NCBI GenBank assembly: GCA_024704765.1
Contig: JAKMXF010000022.1
Coordinates: forward strand, 1-64,000
Direction of reading: 5' to 3'
Length of the DNA stretch: 64,000 bases
From: Oopsacas minuta
Lineage: Eukaryota; Porifera; Hexactinellida; Lyssacinosida; Leucopsacidae
Shown: piece after piece, positions 20,172 through 32,220 of the stretch
Numbering within the stretch: the first letter of the stretch is position 1
How the letters are laid out: each line of letters opens with the position of its first letter
Notes under the pieces: generated by a model
Told to the model about the DNA's origin: nothing
Seen by the model: the letters and a program-made list of their open reading frames with translations, nothing else
Databases searched by the model: none
Position numbers and translations under genes: made by a program

Positions 20172-21368
20172 AACTAACCACTAATATACGAAACAGCTGT
20201 ACAAAAACATCAGCAGTTCCAAATATAAAATTTGAACCCTTTCCACAAGAACACATATGTTCAGATAATTAATGCAGTGAATTCCTAATTTCTTAGAACA
20301 AAGAATTTTTTATTTATTATTTAGCAGATGAAACCAGTGTTTATTCTTTGGGAAAGAAATGTGAATTAGTAATTCTAACATAGGTAATTAAAGATTTTTA
20401 GTTCACTGTATATGCACGCATAATACACAGAAAAAGACAGCCAAATTACGTATTAAGTCTTATACAAACAAGACCGCAAAGCTTCTCATTTTGAAAAATT
20501 TTTCTATTTCATAGAATTATTTGCTATCATTATAATATTCAACTTAGCTACGTACAAATAAAATCGCTTGCTAGTAAGATCTACATGAAGTAAGAATGTG
20601 TAGTTGTGCATATATCCCCCAAACTACTTTGAATTATTTATACACACTACCCCACAATTATACTTACAAAATAACGTTGTAATCTATAATACCAGTTGTA
20701 TAGAGCGTTACCGAGTGGTTTGAATGCTATAATATCAGTGTACACTAATTCACCTAAGGCGAAAAACTAAACTATTACCTCTACAATATTATGAATGATT
20801 AATATAAAGAAATCGGTATTAAATAGAGTTACCCAAGGCACCAAGAAATGCAGATGTGAAACAGAATAATGCAAGTTGATTGAATATACGGCTTTTCTAC
20901 ACATACCTAGTTTGTAATTAAATCACTAAGTAAAATCATAGGTAACAACCATGAAGCAATTGTTCACTCAGGATTCCACATGTTATCAACCATAGCCATG
21001 AATCAACACAGAAACACCACAGTTCAATGTGTGAATCTCAATAAATTCATTTCATCTACGTACTGTATCGTGGTCGAATAATAGTGAATATTTGAAATAA
21101 TAGAAACTTGAAATGTGTAATTGTCCTTCCAAACTATTTATTGTCTATTTTCCATTATACGTATTTCATTGGTATTTGAAGCTCTTGAAATTAATAAGAA
21201 GAATTTTAAGTAAACTCAAACATTCTAAAGCACCACACTCATGCAAAATGTTTCAAAAAAGAAAACGTAAAGGATATTACTGAACATTACAAGCAGATTT
21301 ATCAGTAAATTATCTGTAAGACCAAAATTTTTCGATTTAATTCCGTGAACAAAGTTCCTTCCAATATT
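20172..21368. other. intergenic region, no gene seen
   Basis: About 1.2 kb of AT-rich DNA upstream of the EGF receptor-like gene. No ORF, RNA gene or clear repeat was recognised. Confidence 0.5.
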
Positions 21369-21729
21369 ACAAGTATTCCCAATACTATAACTATAGACAG
21401 AGTATTCCCAATACTATAACTATAGACAGAGTATTCCCAATACTATAACTATAGACAGAGTATTCCCAATACTATAACTATAGACAGAGTATTCCCAATA
21501 CTATAACTATAGACAGAGTATTCCCAATACTATAACTATAGACCGAGTATTCCCAATACTATAACTATAGACAGAGTATTCCCAATACTATAACTATAGA
21601 CCGAGTATTCCCAATACTATAACTATAGACAGAGTATTCCCAATACTATAACTATAGACAGAGTATTCCCAATACTATAACTATAGACAGAGTATTCCCA
21701 ATACTTTAACTATAGACAGAGTATTCCCT
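21369..21729. repeat. 29-bp minisatellite, about 12 copies
   Basis: Unit AGTATTCCCAATACTATAAC followed by TATAGACAG (29 bp), repeated head to tail with very few changes (two units have GACCG instead of GACAG, one has ACTTTAAC). The unit contains the internal palindrome AGTATTCCCAATACT. There are no variable spacers, so it is not a CRISPR array. Confidence 0.95.
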
Positions 21730-21788
21730 CTGAAGATAAGCAAATTAATTAATTTTAAAATACATACGTAAATTACAAACATAAAAGA

Positions 21789-23045
21789 TCAGTAGACTTG
21801 TATACAGTTACTTGCTCTTGGAAGAGTAGTCACAATCCGGTTGCACTGAGTCACAGCTAATCCACGTGTCACGATATTAGTCCGTCCTCTCTGTCTGCAA
21901 CCCATCTTGTTGATACATTGTAGGTAATTCCCATTTTTGCTAAATATTTTTATCTGCTTTCCTGATAAGTCATTAACTAAAATATTACATTGTTTGTCGA
22001 GACAAAAATCTGAAGCATTTTCGATTTGATTTTCAAGGATGACACCCCTCTTTAGTTTACCTTTATAAGTAAAACATTGAATGGGAAAGGAACTGTATTC
22101 AAACAAGACATACATCCCATCAGATGTGAGGTATAAGCATTGGATTATAGTTTTGTTGGGAGTATAATGCCGGGTCCTTAGAGTAATCGTCCTACAATTG
22201 GTCAGATTAGCATCAAACACTGTTATTTTGGGTTCCGTACAGTGACACACATAGACATTATTATGTTTGTCTACTGCTGTACCTCCAGATTCAAATCCTA
22301 GTTTCCTCGAAGCAAGGACCTTCCCAGAAATCTTATCAACTTTAACAACATTGCGTACGGTAGTTACATAAAGGTAATTAGGAATACAGCATACATCATA
22401 TGCAAACTCCAATAACTCAGAAACAAAGCATGTGAGATAAGAACCTGTCTGACTGAACACTTTAATTCCTTGGTTCCTATAACCAGCAACGTATATATTA
22501 CCAGTTATTGGGTCTATAGCCATTCCTTCCGAGCTAGGCACCTGCAAACCACCATCTGTGTTGTTCCACACCGGGTCTGAACACAACGCATATGGATTAT
22601 AACTAATATTCAGCTCGCAATATTCCTCTAACACACGCCCTACTTTCCTACATTTCCATTTCAACTCTAGTACGGGAACTGGTAATCTTATGAACTGCCA
22701 TAATTGACTGTGTAAGCTACCGATCGTGTTACCTAATAGTGTGAGTGGAAATGAACTGAACTGGGATTTTACAATATGGTGTTGCAACCAATTCAATTCT
22801 AACCGATGGTCTAATCTCTCTCTTATCTGTTCTGTCATCTCAATTACAATCAAATCCAGTTCTTGCATAACATTAGCAGCTTGTTGGAGCATCCACACAC
22901 TTACAAATTTCACATTATTTAATTTGTTGATAATTTCATCTGACATCTCATGGATAACATTTCTGAGCTGGTTCAGCTGATTATCATAGGTTTGCTCCAA
23001 AGAAGAATATTCTACAAGGTTCAAAGAACTTTGCAAGTTTATCAT
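21789..23045 (-). CDS. coiled-coil / NHL-repeat protein
   Basis: Intronless, about 419 residues from ATG 23045 (an in-frame ATG at 23072 also exists). Residues 1-150 are helical and end in PVLELKWKCRKVGRVLEEYC, the tryptophan/cysteine motif shared with three other genes in the window. The C-terminal half is a beta-propeller: GGLQVPSSEGMAIDPITGNI, then YVAGYRNQGIKVFSQTG, followed by further blades (GGTAVDKHNNVYVC, ASDFCLDKQCNILVNDLSGK). The layout is like TRIM-NHL proteins but no RING or B-box was seen. It is probably a scaffold that binds through the propeller. Confidence 0.75.
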   Translation of the reverse strand: MINLQSSLNLVEYSSLEQTYDNQLNQLRNVIHEMSDEIINKLNNVKFVSVWMLQQAANVMQELDLIVIEMTEQIRERLDHRLELNWLQHHIVKSQFSSFPLTLLGNTIGSLHSQLWQFIRLPVPVLELKWKCRKVGRVLEEYCELNISYNPYALCSDPVWNNTDGGLQVPSSEGMAIDPITGNIYVAGYRNQGIKVFSQTGSYLTCFVSELLEFAYDVCCIPNYLYVTTVRNVVKVDKISGKVLASRKLGFESGGTAVDKHNNVYVCHCTEPKITVFDANLTNCRTITLRTRHYTPNKTIIQCLYLTSDGMYVLFEYSSFPIQCFTYKGKLKRGVILENQIENASDFCLDKQCNILVNDLSGKQIKIFSKNGNYLQCINKMGCRQRGRTNIVTRGLAVTQCNRIVTTLPRASNCIQVY

Positions 23046-23940
23046 TTTATTAATTAAGGGTATATAGAACAACAGATTATAGTCAAATGTTATTTATACT
23101 CAGTAAGTTGCTTTGTATTAACACGATTCCCATTTATAATGTTTTAGCTGATAGAAACTGAAATGAACCACCACTAATGTGCCCATGTGGCATATAACAT
23201 CTTCCGAGGACATATTTAGTAGCCAATTTAAATTAAACAGTTTACTCCATCATGCAAGGGAAGCATATTAGACCAAATAATTACGCAAATGTAATAGAAG
23301 TACGTCTATTCAAATAATGTATTTAGTGTGGATATGATAACCAATATGAAACTATATAACCTTTTAAAATCTACACGATGATTCTTGCCTAGACTTTAAT
23401 TATAGCCGAACCGAATACTGAAATTATTCAAACGAATAGATAATATTCGGTTAAATCAACCGAATACTGAATACCGATGTAAGGTTGGTAAGCGAATATT
23501 GAATTATTCGCCAAATAATATTCAGTTGTGCAACCTTGGTTAAATCCAATTATGTTCGAAGTAGTTTCATGCAATTTGCATCGTGTGGGCCAACTTAAGT
23601 CTCCGAATATAGGACACGGATAAGAACCAGGGGCATCCAGAGAGGTGACTAGATTGTAGGGCCAGTAGAGGTACCTGAAAGGTAATGGTCCTACTGTCCC
23701 CCTTGTAATGTGAGGTTTGACTAATCCATCTCCTAAGTATCAAAGTTACATAAATCTTTGAGGTCAACTATCATTCGTGTAATTGTTTCATTCAAGTTGT
23801 ACCAAGGGTAAAATAATAAATTTATAATTCCTTAAAAATATTTCAACAACTGCAACTATATACAATTGAGTGATAATGAATTTATTGAAGGTGAAAGAGT
23901 TCTTGCATTCCCTAGCAGAAATTGAAGAGATATAATTTTG
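23046..23940. other. intergenic region with short inverted repeats
   Basis: About 890 bp. Around 23400-23530 the motif CCGAATACTGAA/ATATTCGG recurs on both strands and AAGGTTG pairs with CAACCTT, which suggests a decayed element. The one open frame (23567-23767) has no protein-like features. Confidence 0.4.
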
Positions 23941-26900
23941 CTAAGGTACAGCATTATCTGAAAAGGTGTTTGGAGGGAAAGATGAGTGGTCTTCAAATTG
24001 TTCTGCTTCTTTTGCAAAAGATTCCTTTAATTTCATAATTGCAACCTAAGAAAGAGAGTGAATATTTTATCGTTAGCAATAATATCCATAGTGTGTGTAA
24101 GTAAACTGCAGCTGATTCAACATATAGAACACTAAGGGAATCTGTTCGAGATAACTGAACAACAGTTGTAGAATTTGATAAAACTTACTTTTTCTTGATT
24201 CGTCAAGCCAGAATCTAAAATAAAGTCTAATCAACAGGAATATATTCCAAAGTAGTAGTATTTTGTATTTTTATAATTACCTAAAATTGGAGAACATTGC
24301 ATATGTGAGTGAGGAACTGATATACTCTCTGCGTGACTTAAAGGAAACTAAAAATGACATCATAAAGTAAACATAAATTGTGTAATATTTGCGCATGAGA
24401 AGAAGAGCAATTACAGATAGGAACAGTAATATAAATAACTTACAGTAGCCTCCCAGGTAGTGGGTGTAGACCTAAGAAAAATGAAGTAAAATATTAAATT
24501 GTCAAATAACACAAAGAAACTAAAATCGTATTCACTGTGATTATTAAAGCCTTGTCCCTGTATCTGAATAACAACAGACATGTGGCTATATACTCGAATC
24601 TATAGACACGTGATGTACGTAGTACTGCAGTTATATAAATTAATAATTCCTCGGAATTTCACGTCTGCTATATAACTGGTTGTGACAAATAATTATCGAA
24701 ATTCACAGGGAAATGCAATAGCATTAAACGAGCCATATACAATGCAAGCATGTATTGCATCGTATATAGTGCTAATGGAAGCTCACCAGAGATGCAACAT
24801 TAATGTAAAGTATCTTATCTATTCAGTACTTGAGTTATAAGTAACCAGGGATATGCATAATAAGATAATTATTACTTACATTGTTGTTGGATATGTTGAA
24901 GTGGGAGAGAGTGAGTAGTGCTGGAGGATAAACATAATTATAATCTCATATTAATTCGTTGCATACGGTCGGTACAATTCTCATTTTGAATAACAAAATA
25001 TTAGTTTTAGTTCGAATTATGTAACTAAATGCAAATTAGCTGAATATACATACCTGGGGTAGGTTAGGAGATACCATTGTGTGTACTCCTTGAGGTGTTA
25101 CTATATACAGTATACAGCAGATTCAATAAATAGACATTATTACTAAAATAACAAATGATAACTCACTGGATTGTGGTCTGGACAAAGTGGAATCTATGGA
25201 CAGAGGGGTTCCTGGAATCTACAAGAGAAGAAAACGATTAGACAACAAATAATTATGAACGAATCAAGTATTATTCAATATATCTAATCAACTGTGAAAT
25301 TTAACAGGAATAATTAATTCAGATAGCAAAATATATTCAGCTACGTATAATGTTCAAGAAAAAACTATTTCTTTTCAAGATGACATCGGTGAATCAGAAA
25401 AGGAAAAAGAGATAATTGTTGATACAGCTGTAAGATTTCTGTAATCTAGGGCAGATAAGCAGAGTTGAGCTTCTCCTACTGCTGATACACAATTGCTATG
25501 AGTTCATGCGAGTTAGCAAGCAGTCGAAACAACGATTGAATCTACACAAGATATTTACAGTTTTGTATATTTGTAAATTTTTGCATTGTTGTAACTTCGT
25601 CCTAAGATCAGAATATCACAGATTTTCCAAGGTTTGGAAGCATAGTACAACAAAAATTTGAGGGTTAAGTTGATGGAATTCTACGTACAACTGCACTAAC
25701 AATACAATATTGATAAGAATTTGGTCTGTTTGAGCTAAATACCCAAGTCAGACGATTAGACTATAAAGTTTAAGATTGTAAGAGCAAATAGATAGAAACT
25801 GACTAGGTTTCTGAGATGATAGACTCCCTTACTATATTGTGAAGAATTTGGTGATAAGATGGTACATAAATTGCTATAATCATCATATGACTATCATCCA
25901 GCTTATCAAGATCTGGTAAGTATGTCGATATAACATCAAAGATGAGAGGAATCTCGCATATAAGAAGACTTGTAATGCAGGAAGACTTCCATTTACCCAC
26001 ATAAGCAGAAAGATAAATTGAGAGTTTGCGCAGATGAAGGAATCAACATAATATTTAACAAAGTACAAACATTCCTAATGTGAAACTCTAACAAGTTATT
26101 CTTTTACAAATAATTCACATTTCCCATAAATTAAACAAAGTACAGTTGATTAAGATAGGGTAGTGGGTACCGTTAAAAAGGAGTGAGGGTCAGTACTGGA
26201 TGTGTCCGAATTGAGGCTTGTTGAAGCCTATAAATAGTAGAAAATTATCTCAGAACGACCCGTGACACTCAACAATTTATGAGTTGGTATTTACTCACCA
26301 AGTCTTGAAATGTTCTATTAACCTCAAATCCTTCTGGAGACTCAAGTTTGTGATCTGTTGATGAAGAAAATAGCTCCCAAAATATACTACAGGTCATAAT
26401 ATAAAAACATTCTGATATTACACCACACAATACATACCAATTTAATTATGAAAGTATTATTGTACTTATTAGCTTACCTCCACCACGATATCAGAAAACT
26501 TCTGTTATCTGCAACTGACGGTAAAGATTTGTTCCATGAAGGTTGTATATACTGGAGACATTATGAGAAATAATTGTAAAGCTAATCAAGTAATATTAAG
26601 ATCATGAAAGTCAAAATAAACTAACTTCGTGTACAAATGATTGTGCTGTACTATTTGCTCCAATGAATATTAAATACTCATACACGTATTCAGCTAACCT
26701 AAATAATCAATAGATAGTAAAACGAGAAGATTGCAGATTGTTTTACTTTAATGAAATCTGCAATACTCGCATCTAAATACAGTCTCCTGTAAGATTTCCA
26801 TAATAAACCCTGTATAGCAGTAACCTTAGATAACGCTACATTGGGATGGTCCTTACTCTGCTAGTAGCAGGTTATATTGTAGTTATAAATTCATATATAC

Positions 26901-27262
26901 TTATGATTATGGAGACCTCAATTGGATAATTATTCAAACTGTCTTAGGGAAATATATTCTATCTTGAAAGCTGAATTCCAAACATATTTTAAATAAATAT
27001 CAAGTGGATATAACTCATACAGTGAGAATAGCTAATATTGTAATGACAAAATGCGTATGGGCAAGATTGGATAAAACCACCTGATTTAATATACTAGTGT
27101 TATATGTTCAATACAACTTGTGCACAGAAAGGTAGATGAGATAATTATTAAACAATTGGCTATCTATTTACAATTATATATCAAAGGATGAATAAAACGA
27201 CACAATACCACTCACTTCTCTCTCGATTGTTGTTTCCTGACATTCTGTTTGTGTGTCGCCAT
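23941..27262 (-). CDS. SSBP: single-stranded DNA-binding protein (SSBP2/3/4, LUFS domain) homologue
   Basis: LDB/Chip-interacting nuclear protein of the SSBP family, assembled from about 11 tiny exons that a simple ORF scan misses. Exon 1 (27216-27262) gives MATHKQNVRKQQSREK. Exon 2 (26626-26698) gives LAEYVYEYLIFIGANSTAQS and FVHE. The next two give IQPSWNKSLPSVADNRSFL, then ISWWSIFWELFSSSTDHKLE. This is the LUFS/LisH region (animal relatives have K-L-A-x-Y-V-Y-E-Y-L-L-x-x-G-A and W-W-x-x-F-W-D-L). Later exons near 26.2, 25.2, 25.1, 24.9, 24.45, 24.3 and 24.2 kb and the terminal one at 23941-24045 are Ser/Thr/Pro-rich and join in frame, ending VAIMKLKESFAKEAEQFEDH and a short tail. The proline-rich region is shorter than in vertebrates. 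Confidence 0.85.
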
Positions 27263-30250
27263 AATATATATCTGTTCAAAACTTTAAAATAATAAATTAT
27301 GGAAATATTGCAATTATTCAGTAACAAAAATACAAATAAAAAGCAGAAAAGACTATTTTATGTGTAATGTCTCGTAATTTTTCAGACAAGTATGAACCCA
27401 AATAAGTTAACCAGGATCCGTAATGAAGCACTCAAACTAACGAAACCTAGTTCTGATACAATATGTATTTATCTGTAGCTGTACTCGTATTGGATCTTAG
27501 ATAGGGTGAGAAATGAACGAGGAGGGAATAGGCATTGACAATTAACACAATACATTGTTATAACCCAAAGTCTCAACAGCAAAATATTCTTATTATTAAG
27601 TATTTTGAGTTTGCACGCAGCGCCAAAGCTATTATCATTTTAATTAGTAACTCCTACAGCAATAGCTTACATTTTCATGTACGCTATAATTCATGCCTCA
27701 ATAAGATTGTCATATGTCATGTGCTAAAGCATAATACCATTTCAAACTTAAATCATGTGCTGTGGATGCAGATATATTATACCGAATATATTACCAGACG
27801 ATGAAGTCAGAACAGTAGCACTATTCGTGAACTACCTAAGTTCATGTATTATATTGTACTTAGTTATCGTATACAGAGTTTCTGAGAAAAGTTGAACATT
27901 TGATAGCTATTGTAAGTATTACACGCCCCAAACACTACGAAGGTGTGGCCATGAACAACTAGAGACAGTGGTCCACTGTAACTGGCTGTTATCTTGATGT
28001 CTGGTCATATCTCAGGAATGGCACAAATACAATATTTCCTACACATCACATGCAATCAATTAACATATATAAATTGCTGTTGTCACAAACAAAAAGTTAC
28101 ATAAAATCCGCTATATTACTTACCTCCTACAATAAAGTGTAAATAGTAGTATATAATCTTGAGAAACAATTTGAAGTCTGAGAAATTCCTTAATTAAAAT
28201 ACCATAAAATCAAGTACTAATTCGTAAATCAAGTGCTACAACATTATTACTATTTATATACAATCTAACCTGTATGTAGAATGTAGTATAGTACATAATC
28301 TTTGAATGGGTTTAGTGAGGGACATACATTCATGTCAAATACAGTCATATGTAGAAGAAGTTGGTATATACGAGGGGCACTCAATAAGCTTTGAGCCTAA
28401 CAATGTTACTGGTTGTTATAACCAAACCATTGCATTATTAGGTTAAACAAGTGGTAAGCTCAAAACTGTGAGTACCCCTCAGACTGAGTGCATCTCAAGA
28501 TGATCTTTAACTAATTATCTAGATTATTCGTCAGAATATAATCTCTGAGGATTATTTTGAATGTTATTGAAAGATGCGAAAAGTGAAATTATGATATATC
28601 ACCAAGTAGGTGAGATTTCATTTGAAGAAAGTCAGACCTCAGGTTTAATTAACATTGTCAAAAAATACATAATTATGGCGCATCAGTTGTCCCTCAACAT
28701 ACGTATATGCAATAACAATAGCTTTGAGGCTAAACTTATTCTCTTTAATATTGTGAGAATAATACAATTAGAAATTTTGAGCTAATATTTGTAGATATAC
28801 TTAGCATCCCAAAATATAAACTTTTGACTCAGGCGTTTTGTTTGATTTTCGTTTAACTAAAAAATTCATTCACTACTTCTCTTAATATCCTCGCAGATTG
28901 TAATGGGATCCAATTTACATTGATTGCTGTGATTTTACAAAGGAATAAGATCTTATAAACTAGTAATTATAAAATAGTCCTCAAAAAGGTAACTCTATGG
29001 GAGAAGAGAACTAAATTAAAGAAATTCAATTATCCTGTAAATTCGCATTCTATTTTTTGCAGATTATTTTGTATCATTTCCCTGTGTCAAGATTTGACCG
29101 TTTTGTAATTCATTAAGGATGTTATTGTCACATCTTGCATACCACCCCCCTTACTCCATCCCTTGGTAGAGTTATGAAACGATCGAATGGCCCCTGAATG
29201 TTATGGATAGTATAAGTAGCTTAGTGATGCCAGATGAGTTAAATATACTGTAACTCCTAAACCAACGTGAAGATAGTTACATAGATAAGGCAAGTGAGCA
29301 TCACCTACACAGCTTTAATATTTATATCAAATAGATAAGCAAACCCAAAGCATTCTATGTACCCAATTATCAGATTAGAGTTATGAATATTCCCTAGCAG
29401 TGAGGTATTTTAAGGGGTGTATCTGGTTAATACAACTGTATGTGATAAGCAATATATGTGAGATTACAAGATAATAAGTAAGTGTTATGTTAACGTAATG
29501 TTAAGATAAGTTATCATACGAGAGTATGGTCTGAGGAATACTTTCAATCTAAATGTCTAACGGACAAATGTAGATAGAAGGATCGTTGACATGTGTAGCA
29601 GACTAGTATGGATAAATGAGTGTAGTGAATGGATACGATAACACAGTACCAAAACGTGTAAATATCTAGAGAAATAGAACCGGGAATTATTCGAATAAAT
29701 TTGAAACCCTAAATATCATTCTTGACCTAGAAAATATTTGCTACAACCTGTAGACAAAGGAAGTGATTTATCCATTCTAGAGCAAAGATTTTTAACCAAT
29801 TCGCATGAATACAAAGATATTATAACACTCAAAAGCTCAATTCAAATATTAGATATTACGTTTCTCATTATGTATACATTCAAGTGATTGAACTTAGTAT
29901 CAGAGGTGACGATTTCTAATTACGTACAAAATTAGAAATTTAAATACCAATAATTAAATTGTTTTATATGAAATTTACATAACATTTTGTAATATTATAA
30001 TATTAATAATGAGCAACATCGTGAACTAACTTAACAGGAATGGTGTCTAATATTCTGTCATCAATCAATCTTCAATTAAATTAATGTTGAACATTGTCTG
30101 TAAAAGTTAATAAATCAGATCTTTCGATTTGAAATCAATGGCAGAGACAAACTAGAAAATTGAATTGATTGGTCAGCAACAATACTCAAAACACAAAAGT
30201 AGTTAATAAGTAGATTAGACAATAATTGGAGACATGATACTCAATGGGGC
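27263..30250. other. gene-poor 3-kb region
   Basis: AT-rich, with only short accidental ORFs. It contains a small MITE-like inverted repeat at 28371-28481 and no recognised gene. It is the longest stretch here without a supported coding exon. Confidence 0.5.
28371..28481. mobile_element. MITE-like element with mariner-type ends
   Basis: About 111 bp. Left end CGAGGGGCACTCA then TTTGAGCC. Right end (inverted) CTGAGGGGTACTCA then TTTTGAGC. A TA precedes the left end. No coding capacity. Confidence 0.6.
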
Positions 30251-31006
30251 ATGGAGAGGGTCTTAAATTCAGTTAAGCAATTTGGTAGACTATGGAGGAA
30301 GAACAGTAGAGTAAGTCCTATAGAATTGAAAGGTGATTAGTTAGATCTATTGCATTATTGAATAAGATTTCAAATTCAGCTTTTAGGCAAAAGAGTGATC
30401 TTGTCAAGGAAAAAGAGGAAAAAAGTGAAATTTAGCAATAAAGTAAGCTAGATTGCAAATGAATAAGTAATTACCATGGATAATGTGATTAAGATATTCT
30501 AGGAAAAGATTTGGGAAATCCCTACATGGAAATGTTGGAGCCTGATAGACACAGATCTCTGTATAGAATTCACATACGGGCCAGCTAAAGAGCGGATCTT
30601 TATGGGACACAGCAATCATTTAGAAATCTATTGCGTCCTCCCTCCCTGCTCTAAGGAAGAGAATCTACAGGAGTTACAAGATAACATGTTATGGGAGTGT
30701 GTGTATACAAAGAACTTTATGGTATTAGGAAACCAGTCACTAGATGACGTCAAAACTCTACTTAGCATTTTCTTACTGGCATATTGGAGCAAGGCAGAAA
30801 TGGAAATATGTGATATCGTCCTGGCGATACACGAGAGAGGAGTGAAGCTTGGTAATTAGCTAAACATTAATAGATTCTTAGTTGTGATTTTTCTAATTTA
30901 TATATTGTCTATAGGATCTGAGAACTTTGGATACTCTGACCCTCTAAAGAAAAACAGACAGACATACAAAAATCTTGTCACCTACAGACGAGATTCAATC
31001 CTGTAA
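30251..31006 (+). CDS. unrecognised three-exon protein (~167 aa)
   Basis: Proposed exons: 30251-30310 (MERVLNSVKQFGRLWRKNSR, donor GTAAGT), 30503-30851 (after TTCTAG; EKIWEIPTWKCWSLIDTDLC, then IEFTYGPAKERIFMGHSNH) and 30915-31006 (after TATAG; SENFGYSDPLKKNRQTYKNL, ending RRDSIL and stop). The middle exon continues open upstream of the ATG at 30602, and its composition (Trp, Cys and aromatic-rich, hydrophobic segments such as LLSIFLLAYW) looks like a folded domain. The first exon is the least certain; the protein may instead start at 30602. No family is recognised. It faces PITP tail to tail. Confidence 0.55.
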
Positions 31007-31168
31007 ATTTCACTCAAGCACTAAACATGTTAACGAACCATTTGTATTTATATTTATTAATTAATCCAGAAAACTGTATTTGATGAAATTACAATAAAAA
31101 GCAATAATAATCAATACCACAACCTGTATATATATTTCTGAATAAAGCACATAATAATCAGCCTTACA

Positions 31169-31993
31169 TTAGGTGTTACAAGCTCCTCCTTCTACGCCAA
31201 CAGGGGTTTCGAATATCTCAATATCTGTAGCAGAATCCTGCACAGGTTTTATTCTAAGTCTCTCTTCTAACTCCACTAATTCCCCTTCTGTGATATCGTA
31301 CCATTCATCTAGCCAAAGCACTGCCTCTTTGTGTCCCTGTAGCAATACGTCTCGTAGCTTACTGTGAATTGTAGATTCCCCTATCGTCTGGAATCCAAAT
31401 ACGTTAACATTAACCTTAATAACTTTGTAGCTACACATAACGGGAGATGAATTGTGAATCCAATCTGGTGCAAACGTACCCCTCCCCGTCTTCTCAGACT
31501 TGAACCCCTTCAGACTACAGGTTGCCTCTTTGGTAGCGTTGGACATCTCATCGTATACCAGATCCAAGTAGACCACTTCCCTCACTGCCAGCTCCTCGGG
31601 ACTAAGGTTAAGTGCGTTATCTACGTTACCCGCGTTGTCTTGATATGTTGTCTGTACTTCTACAGAGATGCGAGAGGTGAAATGGCATGTGAAGTTGGTT
31701 TCGTTGTATATAGGATAATAATTCCAGGAATTTTCAGTTACAAAGAAAGGCTCAGTTGGAAGAAACTTTTGTGTCCATGAAGGGAGGTGTCTAGCCAGAT
31801 GATATCTCTTCTCTTGATGAATACCTGTACCGAACTTTTCGTGTTGACAAGGCTCAGCCCCCACTAGCTCGACACGGTCCCCCTCAATCCCAGCCTCCAG
31901 CTGAGCACGAGCTATCATGTATCTCTGTCCCTTCTTGTACTCACTTACAGATAGAGGCATCAGGATGCGGTACTCACGGATCAACATTATCAA
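31169..31993 (-). CDS. phosphatidylinositol transfer protein (PITP), intronless
   Basis: Single exon, 274 residues, close to the usual 270. Starts MIMLIREYRILMPLSVSEYK, the START-like PITP opening, with later landmarks SWNYYPIYNETN, KTGRGTFAPDW, MCSYKVIKVNVNVFGFQ and LWLDEWYDITEGELVELEER. It moves PI and PC between membranes. By my alignment the position of the PI-contact threonine in class I PITPs (T-H-K-x-Y-H-L) is glutamine here (Q-E-K-R-Y-H-L), and the membrane-inserting Trp pair is replaced by VFG. It is therefore a divergent member whose lipid choice may differ. Intronless structure could mean a retrocopy or intron loss. Confidence 0.9.
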   Translation of the reverse strand: MIMLIREYRILMPLSVSEYKKGQRYMIARAQLEAGIEGDRVELVGAEPCQHEKFGTGIHQEKRYHLARHLPSWTQKFLPTEPFFVTENSWNYYPIYNETNFTCHFTSRISVEVQTTYQDNAGNVDNALNLSPEELAVREVVYLDLVYDEMSNATKEATCSLKGFKSEKTGRGTFAPDWIHNSSPVMCSYKVIKVNVNVFGFQTIGESTIHSKLRDVLLQGHKEAVLWLDEWYDITEGELVELEERLRIKPVQDSATDIEIFETPVGVEGGACNT

Positions 31994-32220
31994 TATTCTA
32001 CACTTTATTTATTTGATAGAATGCCTTTTAAGTATTACAGGTTTGATAGCATGCAATATACATAAATACACTTCATATATAATATTGAGATTCAATTCTC
32101 GTAGACTATATCAGTACAATTAACAATTATCAAAAATCATGAAATGTGTCAACCTGGGGGGATTATGTTACCTTAGTGAATATCCAAAAGTTTATAAAGT
32201 AGAGTACAAAGTTAGTAGAG

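Noticed and set aside
20700-20740. Second tRNA-like A box (TTACCGAGTGGTTTGAA)
   Set aside because: No B box or cloverleaf follows within 90 bp.
21369-21729. Possible CRISPR-like array
   Set aside because: The 29-bp unit repeats head to tail with no unique spacers and the genome is eukaryotic; it is a minisatellite.
23567-23767. 66-codon minus-strand ORF between the NHL gene and SSBP
   Set aside because: No signal or domain; lies in a zone of decayed inverted repeats.
27535-27804. 89-codon plus-strand ORF
   Set aside because: Composition like random AT-rich DNA, no domain, no splice context.
28561-28785. 74-codon plus-strand ORF in the gene-poor region
   Set aside because: Considered as an upstream exon of the gene at 30251, but no suitable donor or family signal was found.
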